From: Cryptomeria japonica | Lineage: Eukaryota; Streptophyta; Pinopsida; Cupressales; Cupressaceae | Reading direction: 5' to 3' | Assembly (NCBI RefSeq): GCF_030272615.1 | Contig: NC_081415.1 | Coordinates: forward strand, 626,819,740-626,883,739 | DNA length: 64,000 nt | Shown here: positions 34,918 to 47,226 of the stretch, one piece after another | How the letters are laid out: each line of letters opens with the position of its first letter | Position numbering within the stretch: the stretch's first letter is position 1 | Position numbers and translations under genes: made by a program | Notes under the pieces: generated by a model | Seen by the model: the letters and a program-made list of their open reading frames with translations, nothing else | What the model was told of the DNA's origin: nothing | The model's database searches: none

Positions 34918-35058
34918 CAAATGCAACTAAACTACTAATCAAATGTGAACTGATATCATATCAAATGTGAAATGACAAACCATCAATTATGAATTATTAT
35001 ATAAGCAATTGCGATATGATGACTGATCAATTGCGATGTGATGTGATAGCAATTACGA
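34918..35058 (-). repeat. 22-bp-period motif array B in the E6 leader
   Basis: Seven cores in plus-strand reading start at 34918, 34940, 34962, 34984, 35006, 35028 and 35050, exactly 22 bp apart: CAAATGCAA, CAAATGTGA twice, CAATTATGA, CAATTGCGA twice, CAATTACGA. In element direction the best core is TCGCAATTG. A T-rich tract follows on the right. Confidence 0.85.
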
Positions 35059-35474
35059 CTTTTTTTTTTTGTATTTTGAATTTTTTTTATTTTTTTTGGA
35101 TTTTTCAAACTTTTAACAAAAAAACAGAAGAAAAAGACAAAAGATAGAAGTGTTATTCTGCAATGATATTGTTCCACACTACGCAAGACAACACATCGAT
35201 TTTGTCAAAGAATTTGTATTTAGTTAAAAAGTGATGGATGGTTCTATGATACTGAGCGGTCTCCTCTTTTTCTTCAATCTCATGGAGCTCCCTTTCAGCC
35301 TTTAGAAGTCTTTGATAAGCCTTTTGTTGTATCCTATTCTTCTTTACCTTTCTTTCACCTTAAATTCAGAATGCCACCTTTCCTACCATTGGATTAGATA
35401 CATTTTATATGCAGAAATCAACTTTTCTAGAGTTTGACAAAATTTTAGGGTTAGATGTGCAAGACAAAATCAAG

Positions 35475-35629
35475 CAAATACGACACAAAAATTTCTTAAT
35501 ATGCAAAATTTAAGAGCAATTGTGATGTGTTTAATCAATTGCGATATCCTGTCTAATCAATTGTGATATGATGTCAGGGCAATTGCGATATGATATCAGC
35601 AATGCAAATTTCTGCGTATTCAATTGCGA
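35475..35629 (-). repeat. Motif array A in the E6 leader next to the primer site
   Basis: CAATTGYGA or close variants at 35517, 35536, 35558, 35580 and 35621, with weaker copies at 35475 and about 35600. Spacing is 19-22 bp. It lies 70 bp from the primer site, the same place as the arrays in E4 and E7. Confidence 0.75.
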
Positions 35630-35700
35630 TGTCCAATTTCCTGTGCACGTACGAATTTGTAAAACATGTCAAAACAAAAAATAAAGGTCAGAGTGATTCA

Positions 35701-35714
35701 CGTTGGGTTCACCA
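35701..35714 (-). other. E6 primer-binding site
   Basis: TGGTGAACCCAACG on the minus strand, two bases from the LTR. It agrees with the E4 site in its first eleven bases. Confidence 0.75.
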
Positions 35715-35716
35715 AA

Positions 35717-36792
35717 TGTACTCAGGTAGTAAATAGGCATAAATTGCATAAATTAAATTATCAAAGAGCCAATCACAACTCTAAATCCAATTATTACTCC
35801 TAAATAACAATGAAATAATACAATTATCAATTGAATTGAAACAATCTATCTAAGACTCCCTCAATTGACATAGCAAGGCTTCCATTTCTCTTCTCCATTG
35901 TTGTTGATGTAGGTAGCTCTCAGGTATTGCACTTGATTTCCTGCATAACATAGACAACAATATTGAAGACTGTGATTCTAACTTGAAAATGAGAAAATGA
36001 TGTTGAATTTATAGATTTTCAACACAAAGGGGGTGAGAAATAGAACTCAAGTGCTGATCGATAGATAACTGAAATTGATTGATCAGTGAACTCAATTGAT
36101 TGATTTGTTAACTCATTTGATTAAGTAGTCAACTAGATTCATTGGAGAGTGAACTGAATAGATGGATTAGTTGACTGGATTGATTGATTATAAGACTGAA
36201 TTGATTTTGAGTTAAAAAGGATGATTGATGAGTTAACTGAGTTAACTGATTAGACAACTGATTTGATCAATTAGTCCTGATTTTAGCATGTGTTGTAGGA
36301 ATTTGAATTTGAATTTGAATTTGGTCATTTGAATGCTGAAATGCACATGAAATTAACTGAAATTTAGATTTGGGGAAATATGAATTTGGAAATACAAAAT
36401 TAAATGAAACGAAGTGAAATTCAAATTTGGGGAAATATGAAATGAAATTAGATGGAATTAATTGGAATTATAATTTGGGGAATTGGAAGAATAATTAATT
36501 AATTTAAATAATTTAAATGAAATTATTTAAACTTAGGAGATTGAATTAATTAAATAATAAATATTATTTAACTAAGGAAAAGGTTGTAATTAATTAAATA
36601 ATTGATATTTAATTAATATTTGAGATATGGTTAGCTAATTAAAAGAATTTGAGAATAGAAATAGAATAAATAGAAGTGTTGAAATGCGATGCTTAGAAGA
36701 AATATTTAGTTTAATCAAATAATTAAAGAATTACTTAACTAAATAGATGAATAATTAGTGTAGAATTAATGAGACAGTTTTAGGTGTCTATA
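35717..36792 (-). repeat. E6 5' LTR
   Basis: 1,076 bp. On the minus strand it starts TATAGACACCTAAAAC, a TG-to-TA variant of the TGTAGACACC start of E4 and E7, and ends with TACA. TATAAAT on the minus strand at 36007-36013 is the likely TATA box. A GAATTT microsatellite lies near 36301-36323. Confidence 0.75.
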
Positions 36793-37087
36793 GGGATCAT
36801 CCTAACATTCTTAATTCATTCAGAATTCAATCTAGCATATTTGTGTGTAGATTGAATCTAGTGAATTATCCCTTATTTTCCTAATGTAATGGTGAAAAGT
36901 GCTTGAAGGATAATCAATAGTGAAACTCTCATCTCTCTTTGAGGGAAAGGGTATTTTTCTTCTTGATCTAACACTCATCATTTTCCCACCATTACAGTTC
37001 TAATGATTTTGATCTCTACCATAATGTCTCATTGGTGTGTTTGTGTTGTTTGCCTCTCTCATGCAAGTGCCACAATCTGAGCTCACA
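36793..37087 (+). repeat. E7 5' LTR remnant (R/U5 end)
   Basis: The last 75 bp agree closely with 58890-58969: ATGTCTCATTGGTGTGTTTG, then TTTGCCTCTCTCATGCAAG, and CTCACA at the end. Sequence further left is E6. Confidence 0.8.
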
Positions 37088-37090
37088 TTT

Positions 37091-37109
37091 TCGGCGCCCA
37101 CTGTGGGGC
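37091..37109 (+). other. E7 primer-binding site, tRNA-Lys-like
   Basis: TCGGCGCCCACTGTGGGGC follows the LTR after TTT. It resembles the GGCGCCCAACGTGGGGC-type sites attributed to tRNA-Lys in other gypsy elements, with differences. It is unlike the TGGTGAACCC of E4 and E6. Confidence 0.6.
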
Positions 37110-37184
37110 TCAACCCCATTTTTTTTAAACATTTCTATTTTATTTTTTGCAGGATTCATGCCTATAGGTTTTAAACACAGAATA

Positions 37185-37445
37185 GCGCATACGACGAGTC
37201 TTTTCACGCATAGGACGGTTCTTTTCGTGCATACAACAGATCTTACAACACATACAACCTCTATTATCGTGCATTTCATTAATTTTTTATTGCATGTTTA
37301 AACTATTTTCCTCGCGCATTCAAATGTTCTTATTGCACATTTAACTATTTTTCTAGTGCATTTAACTATTTTGGTAGCGCATTTAACTATTTCTATAGCA
37401 CATACGACTATTTCTGTTGCGCGTATGATCTCTATTTTTGCGCAT
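37185..37445 (+). repeat. 21-bp phased GCGCAT array in the E7 leader
   Basis: Thirteen cores start at 37185, 37206, 37227, 37248, 37269, 37290, 37314, 37335, 37356, 37377, 37398, 37419 and 37440. Steps are exactly 21 bp except one of 24. Cores read GYGCAT or a near variant, usually followed by WYRAC. Middle units also share TATTTYT in the spacer. It starts about 75 bp after the primer site. Confidence 0.92.
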
Positions 37446-38082
37446 ATGAAATAGAGGCATAAATTTGTAATCCGATGTTGAAAAAAATTAGGCCTGTAGA
37501 AGCTCACCTAAGGTTTTTTGGATTTTGCTAATGGTTTTCTTGCAGGCTTAAAGGAGTTAGGATAGGATTTAGTAGTTTCTTTTCTAAATTTTCTTTTTAA
37601 GTTGGTTAAAAATAACTCATCTTCCTATTGGTATAAAAAGAACTTCACACCTAAATTTTGGGCTTAAAATGAATTAAAACTTTCCTTTGGGCTTAAAAAG
37701 AACCTCATTGCAAGGCAAAAAGAACAACAAAATCACACTTTGCTTTCTTGCAAGTTAGGATTCACACTTTAGATTTGGGCTTAAAAGGAATCAACAATTT
37801 TTCAAGTTCTTGAAAAAGGATTAAAAAGAACAATCAACTTTATTATTGCAAGTTAAAAAGAACAAGCCACAAATTGTTAATTTACCGAGCAATTTACTTT
37901 CAAACAAAACATGCTTTCATTTTGTTTACTAGGATTTCAGTTTCCTTGTTAGACTAAAAATTGCTTTGTGGGATAAAAACAACACCATGCTTGTTGGAGC
38001 AACATCTTTAAATAGGACTTAGCTAACCATTGCTTTGAAACAAGTTAAAAGAAACTCTGTCTGCTTTGTCTTAAGTGGTAGG

Positions 38083-38262
38083 TATATGCTCTCCCCTTAA
38101 TTGGGTGATCAAAAAGCCAAATCCACTTTTTCGTTGCTTTATTTACTTTCAAGCATTTAAACCTTTAGAGGGCCTACCTTCCCAAAGCCTCGAAAAGGAT
38201 AGTGTGAAGGGTATGACCCAAGTGGGGAATGACTTTATCGCCAAGTTTACCAACCCACTATA
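38083..38262 (+). other. Conserved leader block of E7
   Basis: TATGCTCTCCCCTTAATTGG, GTGATCA, GAGGGCCTACCTTCCC, ATGACCCAAG, CCACTATA, the same order as in E4 and E6. No coding potential is recognised. Confidence 0.7.
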
Positions 38263-39663
38263 ATCAAATGTGGAGGCTGATGAAAATCCCCTACAATGGA
38301 ATTGTGTAGTTGATAGCTTTCCCCTAGTATCCTTGTGATGTGAAAAGCCTTTGTTCTAAAGGTTGGGAACCCTCTTAATTGAGTTTATCATTTGCCGTGC
38401 CAAATGAAATCCTTACTATGAACCTTAGCATTAGAAGATTTGAACCGAGTTAGTTGCCATACATTGACAATATCATAGTGCAAGGGTGGGGAAGAATCCG
38501 CCCCCAAGCTCACTCACCATATATCTCCCAAGATAACTACTCAACTGTGAAGCAATTCACTTTGGGTTAATTTATGGCAAAAGGGGCTCCCTCTAGGGGG
38601 TGACAAGGTTGTTTGAGCTGAAGAAGTATCGAGACTAGTGGGCTATGATATTGTCAATGACCTCTGAATAAAGAGTCTATCTGATGTTTCTTTTGTTGTA
38701 AATCAAACCAATGATAATATCGAGGATTTGAAAACATCCTCACAAAACATACACTCAATGTTTAGCATAGGAATGACCATTGTTTTCATGTGTGCTATGC
38801 ATTCTTGTCATCAACATTAAAACATCTTGAAAGTTACAAAATCAACCAATACAACAATCAAAGTTCAAAACAAAGAGCAAAGAGAAAACCTTAGAGAGAA
38901 GAGAATTTCCAAATCTAGCTAATCACCCTTAGAAAGAGATATCAAATCTTCAACTATCTTGAGATCAGATTTCATCCAACAAAATTAAGGAGTATCAAAA
39001 CAGTGATTAAAGGTTCCACCATCCAATGAATGCTATCAAAATGATTCCTACTTAGGTTCTCAAGTTGTCAAATTAAGTTTCTACATCATGAAACTTGACT
39101 CATATCATTTGACACACTTTTTCGTAGAAGAAAATCAAACTAAACTTCTACTTGACAAGTAAACTTGAGTTTCCAAAATGAAGTATCCATATCCAACATC
39201 AACATCAACTTTCATCATTTGTGTATGAACACTCCCCACATTTTTAGAAGAACTCTTCATCAAAAGACTAAGTTGAAGAAGAGACAACCTAGTTCTAAGG
39301 CACTTATCAAGAGGAGTAAATTTCTCTATATCAACTGTCAACTCTTTACATCACATCGTGCATTCTTGCATCATATGCAGTTGTATATCCAATGAAAAAT
39401 CAATGAATTTGGTAGTGAACCTTTGAGAAATGGGGCTTACGTTCAGAAAGTGGTATTCAACCAATGCCTTAATAGGGGAGGAAGGATTAATCTTGCCTTG
39501 TTTCCAAAGTTTCTTATCACTTACAACGAATCTCGCCTGAGCCACCAACTCCCCCAAGAACCGCAATAGAAGAAGAAAAATTCACTACTGTAGAGATATA
39601 TCAATGCCCATTGTTACTCGATCTTAGAGAAATAAAAAGAAGGAATCACAACCAGAATCAAGC
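38263..39663 (+). other. E7 leader before gag
   Basis: No sense gene is supported. Minus-strand frames such as 39351-39566 read protein-like but have no motif I recognise. Confidence 0.5.
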
Positions 39664-41205
39664 ATGAGTCGTATATTGTCCAATCCTTTTGATGAATATG
39701 TAAATATGGGAGAGACAAAGATCACCGAAGAGCTTCTCCAAGAATTTCAAGAGAATGTGGCTTTCCAAAAACTCATAGAAAGACACATAGAAGCAGATAA
39801 GCAAAAATATCTACTCATGCTAACTAGTAAAGGAGTCAATATTCCTAAGGATTTTGACACAAAAAATTTAAGGAATTCATATGAGATAATTTCATGAACA
39901 AGGGCAAGAAACTATGCTTACAATCAAGAACAACTGAGAGAAGAAGAAGCACATGGTCAAGAAAATGTACGCAACCAAGATCACACCCATGAACAAGATA
40001 ACACTCACGAACAAGACAATACCCGCAATCAGGACAATCTTAATGAACAAGGGGAAATTCCCCATTGAAGGACAAATGTACCCCTATTTGTTCTTAGACA
40101 ACAACTCCAAACACTTCAAAGACAAATGCAAGACATGCAACAAGGAACCACGGTACAATACTCATTAGACGAATTGTGTCCTTATCCTTTTGATAGGAGA
40201 TTGAACATGGTATATTTTCCCCCAAATTTAGATATACCAAAGTATGACAAATACAATGGTAAGAGTGATCCTCATGATCACGTTTGGCAATTTCCTACTA
40301 TGAGCTTGGAGTTTTCTCACAATGACACATACTTAATGAGATTATTCCCAAGAATTTTGGGAGGGAAAACAATGGAGTGGTTGTCAAAACTCACACCTCT
40401 CATCAGATCATTTGATGAATTGATGAATAAATTCATAACACAATACTCCTATAATATCCAACACGTGATCACCATGCTTGATGTGTGCAATACAAAACAA
40501 AAGAACAATGAAACATTCATGATGTTTTAACAATGATGGAGGCACATGGTCGCAAGGTACCCACGAGATGTGCCTGAAAAGGAAAAGATGGAAATCTTCA
40601 TAGACAATCTGAATAGTGAAATTAGTTATCATCTCAAACTACAATGTATACCATCTTTGGCAAAATTAATAGAGAATGGTATCCAAGTAGAGGAGGCTTC
40701 CATCAAGAAAATAACCTTGAAGTTATTTAAAGAAGGTGTTAGTTCATCAAACAATAACACCTTTAACAATCAAAATAATAACAACAACTCAGACAAGTCC
40801 AGATTTTGGACAAGAAACAAAAATGTTTTTCATGATGGGGTAATCGATGCCAACAATGTAAAGTCTAAACAACCAGTGTTGACTTTATCTAGAAACCCAC
40901 CATCCAATAATGATCAAAGAAGTGTTAATCAAGGTACTAACACTTATCAACGAAATACCAACCAAGGAGATTCAACGTCAAACAACAAAAATCACCAAGG
41001 CAACAACAACAACAACCAAGGGAACAACACAAACCAAAGAGGCAACACTAATACTTTCCCATATCGACGAATATACACACCATTAGGAAAAACCTTGGAA
41101 TCAACATTTCAAGAACTATTGGCAAATAAGATCATCGCATTGCCAGCCACAACCAAGTTTGAACCCCATGTCAAACCACCATGGTGGAATGACACATTAT
41201 TGTGA
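39664..41205 (+). pseudogene. Tat gag (E7)
   Basis: One frame from MSRILSNPFDEYVNMGE to FEPHVKPPWW with stops near 39897, 40068, 40530 and 40536. It begins with a helical N-terminus, then HEQDNTHEQDNTRNQDN repeats, then a retrotransposon Gag domain (YNGKSDPHDHVWQF, GKTMEWLSKLTPLIRSFDEL, FITQYSYN, FIDNLNSEISYHL). It ends in an Asn/Gln-rich stretch. A frameshift near 41185 leads to the zinc-knuckle remnant CDYHRNKGHNTNDC. Confidence 0.88.
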
Positions 41206-44200
41206 TTATCATCGAAACAAGGGGCATAACACAAATGATTGCATGAGGTTGAAGAGCATAGTTCAAGACATGATAGACAAGTGAGACATAACGGTTGATG
41301 GTCATAAAACTAATCGTGACCATGAAGATTTCAAAATCCTCTTCCTAATTACGACAAGGGAGGAGCATCAACGTCAAACAACACCAAAGGAGCTCGTATT
41401 AATCACATATACAAAAAACATCATCAATCACATATCAGCATATGACAATCAAGTGAATGTCATAAAAATTAAAGACAAACAAGAACATGTGTCGATAAAT
41501 GTGACAACAAGAGCACAGAAATATGTCTTGAAGGGGAACGTATCAACCGCAACAACTCTCCCCAAGACTCCATATAACTTGGTCGACCAACTACGGAGAA
41601 CACCCGCTTAGATATCTATACTTGAGTTGCTCAAACTTTCACCAAAACACAAGGATATCTTGGAGAAAGCTCTTATCGAAACATTTGTTCCAAATGATCT
41701 GGATATTGATCGACTCCAAGCCATGGTGGCCCATATGACGGTGCTCCATATCGAAGTCTTAGTCTATAAATATCAGGTAAAAAGAGTATTAATAGATGGA
41801 GGAGTTGGTCTCAATATATGTACTCTAAAGCTTATCTGTGCATTGGGCTTCTCTGAGCAGTATATTGATCCCAAAAAGAAAATCACTATCAAAGCCTATG
41901 ATGATGAAGAAAGATTATCTGAAGGCACTGTGATACTACCCATTTGGGTAGGTCCTATATAAAGAGATGCCATGTGCCAAGTCTTGGACATAGACTTGAC
42001 ATACAATATACTATTAGGTCATCCATGGATCCATGAAATGCTAGCGGTACCTTCCACGTACCATCAATGTATCAAGTTCCCCTACAATGGACATGAAATT
42101 TCAATATCTATAGATAATAACCCTTTTCAGTACTACAATGCTATTGGGGCAGCTCAAGATAGCCTGGTTCCACACAACAGGGAGAACCAAGCTTCCTCAG
42201 CATACAACCAGAAAGAAGAACTCAAGTCCATATCCTTGAACTTCAAGCAAAAGATGAAAATAAAGGACCAAGGCATGGGGGAGTACTCTTTTGAACCAAT
42301 GTGTCTATCTAAGTTGCCAACTTCACCAAAGTCTTATGGACAACCTTCCACATCAAGAAATCAGGCAACACAACCAATCACAAAGTTTGATGGTAAATTT
42401 ATCCAAATGGGCACACTGGCTAAAGAATCAGAAGATAAAGGCATTCTTAGTTGGCTATACAAGGATGAGGAAGAAATCAAAGCTGCTACCCTAGAAGTGG
42501 TCATACCAACGGAACAATATGGCAATGGGTTTAGGATCATGCAATGTATGGGATACAAAGGAAAAGGACCTATTGGCAAGCACAAAGAAGGCATCATAGA
42601 ACCCATACAACCTCGTTCACAATTTGCAAAAGACAAAACAGGACTTGGGTATGGCCAACATGTTCTGCCTATACCAAAGAGTGCTCATCATCGAAAACCA
42701 CAATGGAAAGAAAAGAAAAAATATAATGAAGAGTCATGGCAAGAAGCACTGAACCAAGCAGTAGAAAAGACAAGGAAGGAGAAAAAGCATGAAGAAAACA
42801 AGAGACAACAAGAAGAACTCACTATTTAAAGGGAGGAAGCTTCTTATAAGAAAGTGCATCATGTACAAGAACCTGATCAAACCAAGGCTAAGTCGCACAC
42901 GGAGGAAATTTCTACTCAAATAAAGGAAATGGTATATGAACAAATTCAAAGAGTACAAGCAAGCACCAATCCCGAATTAGAACAAGCTACTAAACTTGTG
43001 TCAATTATCAGTGATATTTTCTCACCTTACAACATACCTGTCAGGTTCAGCGAGGTAATTTGTGATAGTGATTCTGAAACTGACTCCAATGAGTATGAGT
43101 GGGATAGTTGTTTTGATGTTACTGAAGATATTGAGGTGGACACAATTCATGCATACTCACCCATTTCTCACAAGGGACAAGGCTCAAGATCTCGACCGTT
43201 TGAATTCAGACCACAACATATCTATGAGGCTAGTGAGAATGAGCAACAACAATACAAACAAGGCAATGTCAAAGAGAATATCATTGAAGACCTTGGGAAT
43301 ATCATAGACCTCACTAATATCCCAAACAACTATAACAATGTCTCCATCATGACACTTATGACAGCTGATCTTAACCCACCAAATGACTCCCTACCACTCA
43401 TATATCCTAACCTCACAGACTAGGAAGAACCCGAACATCATGATATACCAATATTCCCAAATGATGAATCAATTGTCTAATACCTATGCTTAGTCAACCC
43501 GAAAACATGCTCCACTAGTGAGCCGCATAATAATATCTACAATCAGGGGAGTGCCAAGTTTCTCAATCTCAAAAACAAATTAAAAAATGGATCTCATGGT
43601 GAAAACCATTTAATGGAAGTGTTAGATCACAAAAACAAAAAAGTAAAAACAAAGGACGTATCTGAAGATGAAAACCTTTTTGAGGCACCTGAAGATAGGA
43701 GACTTGACACTCTTCTTGAACATTACTAGGAGAGGTCACCAATATTGATTGAGCTAACTCAATCCATAAATATCTGCACTGAAGCAGCATCCAAAACCAT
43801 ACATCTGGCAGAATCACTCACAGAAAAAGAAAAACCAGATTTTGTCAAATTCTTCAAGGAGAAGCAAATCAATTTTGCTTTGTCTTATGCTGACATGGCA
43901 AGTGTAGATCTGAATCTAATCATGCATCACTTGTCCATCGCTCCTAGAGCTAAACCTATCACACAGAAATTAAGAAAGATGAATCCACATGTGGCATTAT
44001 TAGTCAAAGAAAAATTGAAGAAGTTATTAGATGTTGGATTCATCCGACCTATAGACTATGTCGAATGGATCTCAAACATTGTACCAGTTTCCAAACCTGA
44101 TAAAAGCATAAGGATTTGTATAGACTTCAGAGTCCTCAACAAAGAATGTCTAAAAGATGACTTTCCTTTGCCAAGCATCAACACCATTGTTGATCTAACA

Positions 44201-47020
44201 ACAGGGAACACAATGCTATCTCTCATGGATGGCTTCTCTGGCTATAACCAAATCAAAATAGCTCCAAAGGATCAAGATAAAACTACATTCACATGTCTAT
44301 GGAGAACATATTGTTGGAACATCATGCCTTTCGGCTTGAAAAATGCTAGTGCAACTTATCAAAGAGCCATGACATGATGCATACTTTCATGGAGGATTAT
44401 GTGGATGATTTGTTAGCTAAATCATTCATAAGAGTTGAACAAATATACATCCTAGATAAGATCTTTCAATGATTGGAGCAGTTCAATGTTAGATTAAACC
44501 CTAAGAAGTGTGTCTTTAGGGTCACATCCGGCAAAATTTTGGGCTACATCATATCAGAAAAAGGCATCGAAGTAGATCCAGCAAAGGTTTAGGCTATCAT
44601 GGAAATGCCACCTCCTAAAAACATTAGCCAGTTACGATCTCTGCAGGGCAGGCTACAATCCATCAGTCTATTCATCACTTAGTTAGCAGATAAATGTCTT
44701 CCATTCAATCATCTGCTTCATAAAAATATACCTTTCAGATGGGAAGACAAATGTATAGAATCATTCGACCATCTCAAACAATATCTGATGAATCCACCAG
44801 TTTTGGTACCACCAATAGTGGGCAAGCCACTCAGCCTATATATATCAATAGAAGTATCATTGGGGGCACTTCTAGCACAAGAAGATCCAACAGACAAAGA
44901 AAGGGCTATTTATTACAGCAGTAGGACTTTGAACAGATTTGAACTCAATTATACATTTATTGAAAAGGCTTGCTTAATAGTGGTGTTTTCTTCTTAAAAG
45001 TTCTGCCACTATATGTTAGCCCACACAATCAAGTTGGTAGCAAAGATCAATCCTATCAAATATCTACTCAGCAAGGCCACTCTCACAGGAAGATTAGCTA
45101 AATGGGTCATTATCCTAAGTGAGTTTGAAATTCAGTACACAGAATGACGAGCTATCAAAGGACAGGTAATCGTAGATCAACTAGGAGAGCACCACTACCA
45201 GACCAACACCCACTACAAATGGAATTTCCAGATATGGATGTACTCACTATCACACCCAATTAATGGACCCTATACTTTGATGGATCCTATACACAACATG
45301 GATCGAGTGTCGGCATCCTTTTTGTCACTCCAGAAGGGCACACAATTCTGATATCTTGCAGACTAATGTTTCCATGCACCAACAACATTGTTGAATACGA
45401 AGCCCTGGTAATAGGAATCAAAGTAGTTGTAGAATGGAGAATCATAGAATTAAGAGTCTATGGGGATTCTCAATGAGTTATCAATCATATCAATGATGAC
45501 TATCAGACAAAAGATGATAAACTAATGCCTTACAAGAGAATGATGGATGACTTCAAAAAGTACTTTGGGCACATCACCTTTGAGAAGATTCCAAGATTGG
45601 ACAACAGAGTTGTTGATGCAATGGCCACTATCGTCTCGCTTCTACAAATTCTAGATAAAAAGAATCGTTATGAATTCCTGGTGGAGCAATTATTTTTCCC
45701 AGTCTATGAAAATTCCACATCCCAAGTCATCTATGCCCTAACCGGTTCTGATTTCCCTCTATATGGGAAGATCTATGACTATCTCAAAAGCAATACCCTC
45801 CCACCTGGCCTCTCTTGCAACCAAAAATGAAGCTTCATCCGACAAGCTGCCCGCTATACCTTAACTGCAGACATACTTTACCACTGAGGTCTAGATGGTA
45901 CTCTTCTTCAATGCCTCGATCAAAATGAATCTGACTTTGCCTTATATGAGCTTCACAAAGGTATTTGTGGTACACATTTAAGTAGTCCTACTCTCACCAA
46001 TAAAATTCTGAGTGTGGGATATTACTGGCTGAAAATGGAAAAAAATTCCTATCAATTTGCTAGGAAATGTCCTAAATGTCAAATTCACGGTAACCTCATA
46101 CATGCACCAACACAGGAGTTGCAACCATTCACCACATATTGGCCTTTCTATCAATGGGGACTTGATCTACTGGGAAAGATTTGTCCTTCCTCTTCAAATG
46201 GGCATAAGTTCATTATCACCACCATAGATTACTTCACCAAGTGGATCGAAGCAGTCCCAATGACCACTATGACAGGAAAGCAAATCTCATCACTCATCCT
46301 CAACTATCTCATTTACAGATATGGCATTCCTAGTTCCATCATCATAGATAATGGGTGTCCTTTCAAGAATCAAGATGTGTAAGAGCTATGTGAATGACTA
46401 AAAATCCAAACATCACTTTTTAACACTGTACTATCCACAAGGAAATGGCCAAGTGGAAGCATCAAACAAAACAATCCTGAAAAACCCTCAAGAAAAAAGT
46501 GAATGATGTTGGCAAGGATTGAAATATACAACTCAATCTGGCACTTTGGGCCTAAAAAATAAGCATCCGCACACCTATAGGGGCTGCACCATATTCATTG
46601 GTGTATGGTTTAGAAGCAATTCTACCTCTTGAGGTAGAAATCCCATCTCTCTGAGTATCTTTGAAGGGCCTCATACTAGATGAGGAATATTGAGTGAACA
46701 GGTTGCAAGAACTAGAGCTTCTTGATGAAAAATGACTACGTTTCTATGACCATCTCAAGGCATATCAGCAACAAATGTGCAGAAGCTATAATCACAAAGT
46801 CATCCCAAGGGATTTCAAAATTGGTGATCTAGTCCTAAAAGAAACCCCCAGAAATCAGCAAGACTGAGAGAAAAAAGGGAAATTTGAACCTAACTGGTTG
46901 GGACATTTGTCATCATATCAACCTATGGATCAGGAGCATACCAGTTCTCAACTTCAGAAGGGGATGGGCTCAATGAACCAACCAACAACATCCATTTGAA
47001 GAAATTATACAATTGAGTCG
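41180..47020 (+). pseudogene. Tat pol: protease, G-patch, RT, RNase H, second RNase H, integrase (E7)
   Basis: Zinc-knuckle remnant near 41190-41240. Protease VLIDGGVGLNIC (near 41790-41825). G-patch [14 protein letters not shown] with KTGLGYG (42550-42660). RT with FIRPIDYVEWISNIVPV, IDFRVLNK, GYNQIKI, MPFGLKNA and, after a frameshift near 44375, YVDD (44398-44409). RNase H near 44740-45170. A second RNase H starts LYFDGSYTQHG (near 45270) with NNIVEYEALVIG and VYGDSQ-stop-VI. Integrase zinc region HKGICGTH...CPKC, then WGLDLLG and IIDNGCPF, and the Glu region GNGQVEASNK in a shifted frame near 46440. There are at least fifteen stops or shifts, so no enzyme can be made. Confidence 0.92.
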
Positions 47021-47082
47021 TCCGATGCATGGATCAAGCAAAAAAAGCAAAAAAATCAAAAAAAGTATCAAAAATATTCACT

Positions 47083-47226
47083 AAGGTGAAAACCTAGCAA
47101 AAGGCACCTTGTGACACAAAAAAACAAAAAAAAAAAAAAAAATTAGAAAAATACAAAAAAAATGAAAAACAAATCAAAAAGTGCAATAAAAACAAGTGGT
47201 GAAAACTTGGCAAGAAGTGCCACTTG
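47083..47226 (+). ncRNA. Twin structured hairpins after E7 pol
   Basis: Hairpin 1: AAGGTG (47083-47088), bulge AAAA, CCT, loop AGCAAA, AGG, CACCTT (47105-47110). Hairpin 2: CAAGTGGTG (47193-47201), bulge AAAA, CTT, loop GGCAAG, AAG, TGCCACTTG (47218-47226), a nine-pair outer stem counting two wobbles. The two differ in both arms in compensating ways and match the E4 pair at 17253-17320. An A-rich tract lies between them. Confidence 0.62.

Larger units (their letters stand above)
32420..36792 (-). mobile_element. E6: 5' part of a minus-strand Tat-type element
   Basis: Read right to left: LTR 35717-36792, primer site 35701-35714, two phased motif arrays, the conserved leader block, a 44-bp triple repeat, then Gag-like frames. 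It stops at the E5 LTR (32420). No RT or 3' LTR is found here. It adjoins a fragment of the E7 5' LTR at 36793, so it either inserted into or was joined to E7. Confidence 0.75.

Noticed and set aside
37185-37445. CRISPR-like regular spacing
   Set aside because: The repeated core is only 6-9 bp with no conserved full repeat, no cas genes, and the setting is a plant retrotransposon.
39351-39566. Minus-strand 71-codon frame before E7 gag
   Set aside because: Reads moderately protein-like, but it has no motif, no homologous frame in E4 or E6, and sits in a leader.
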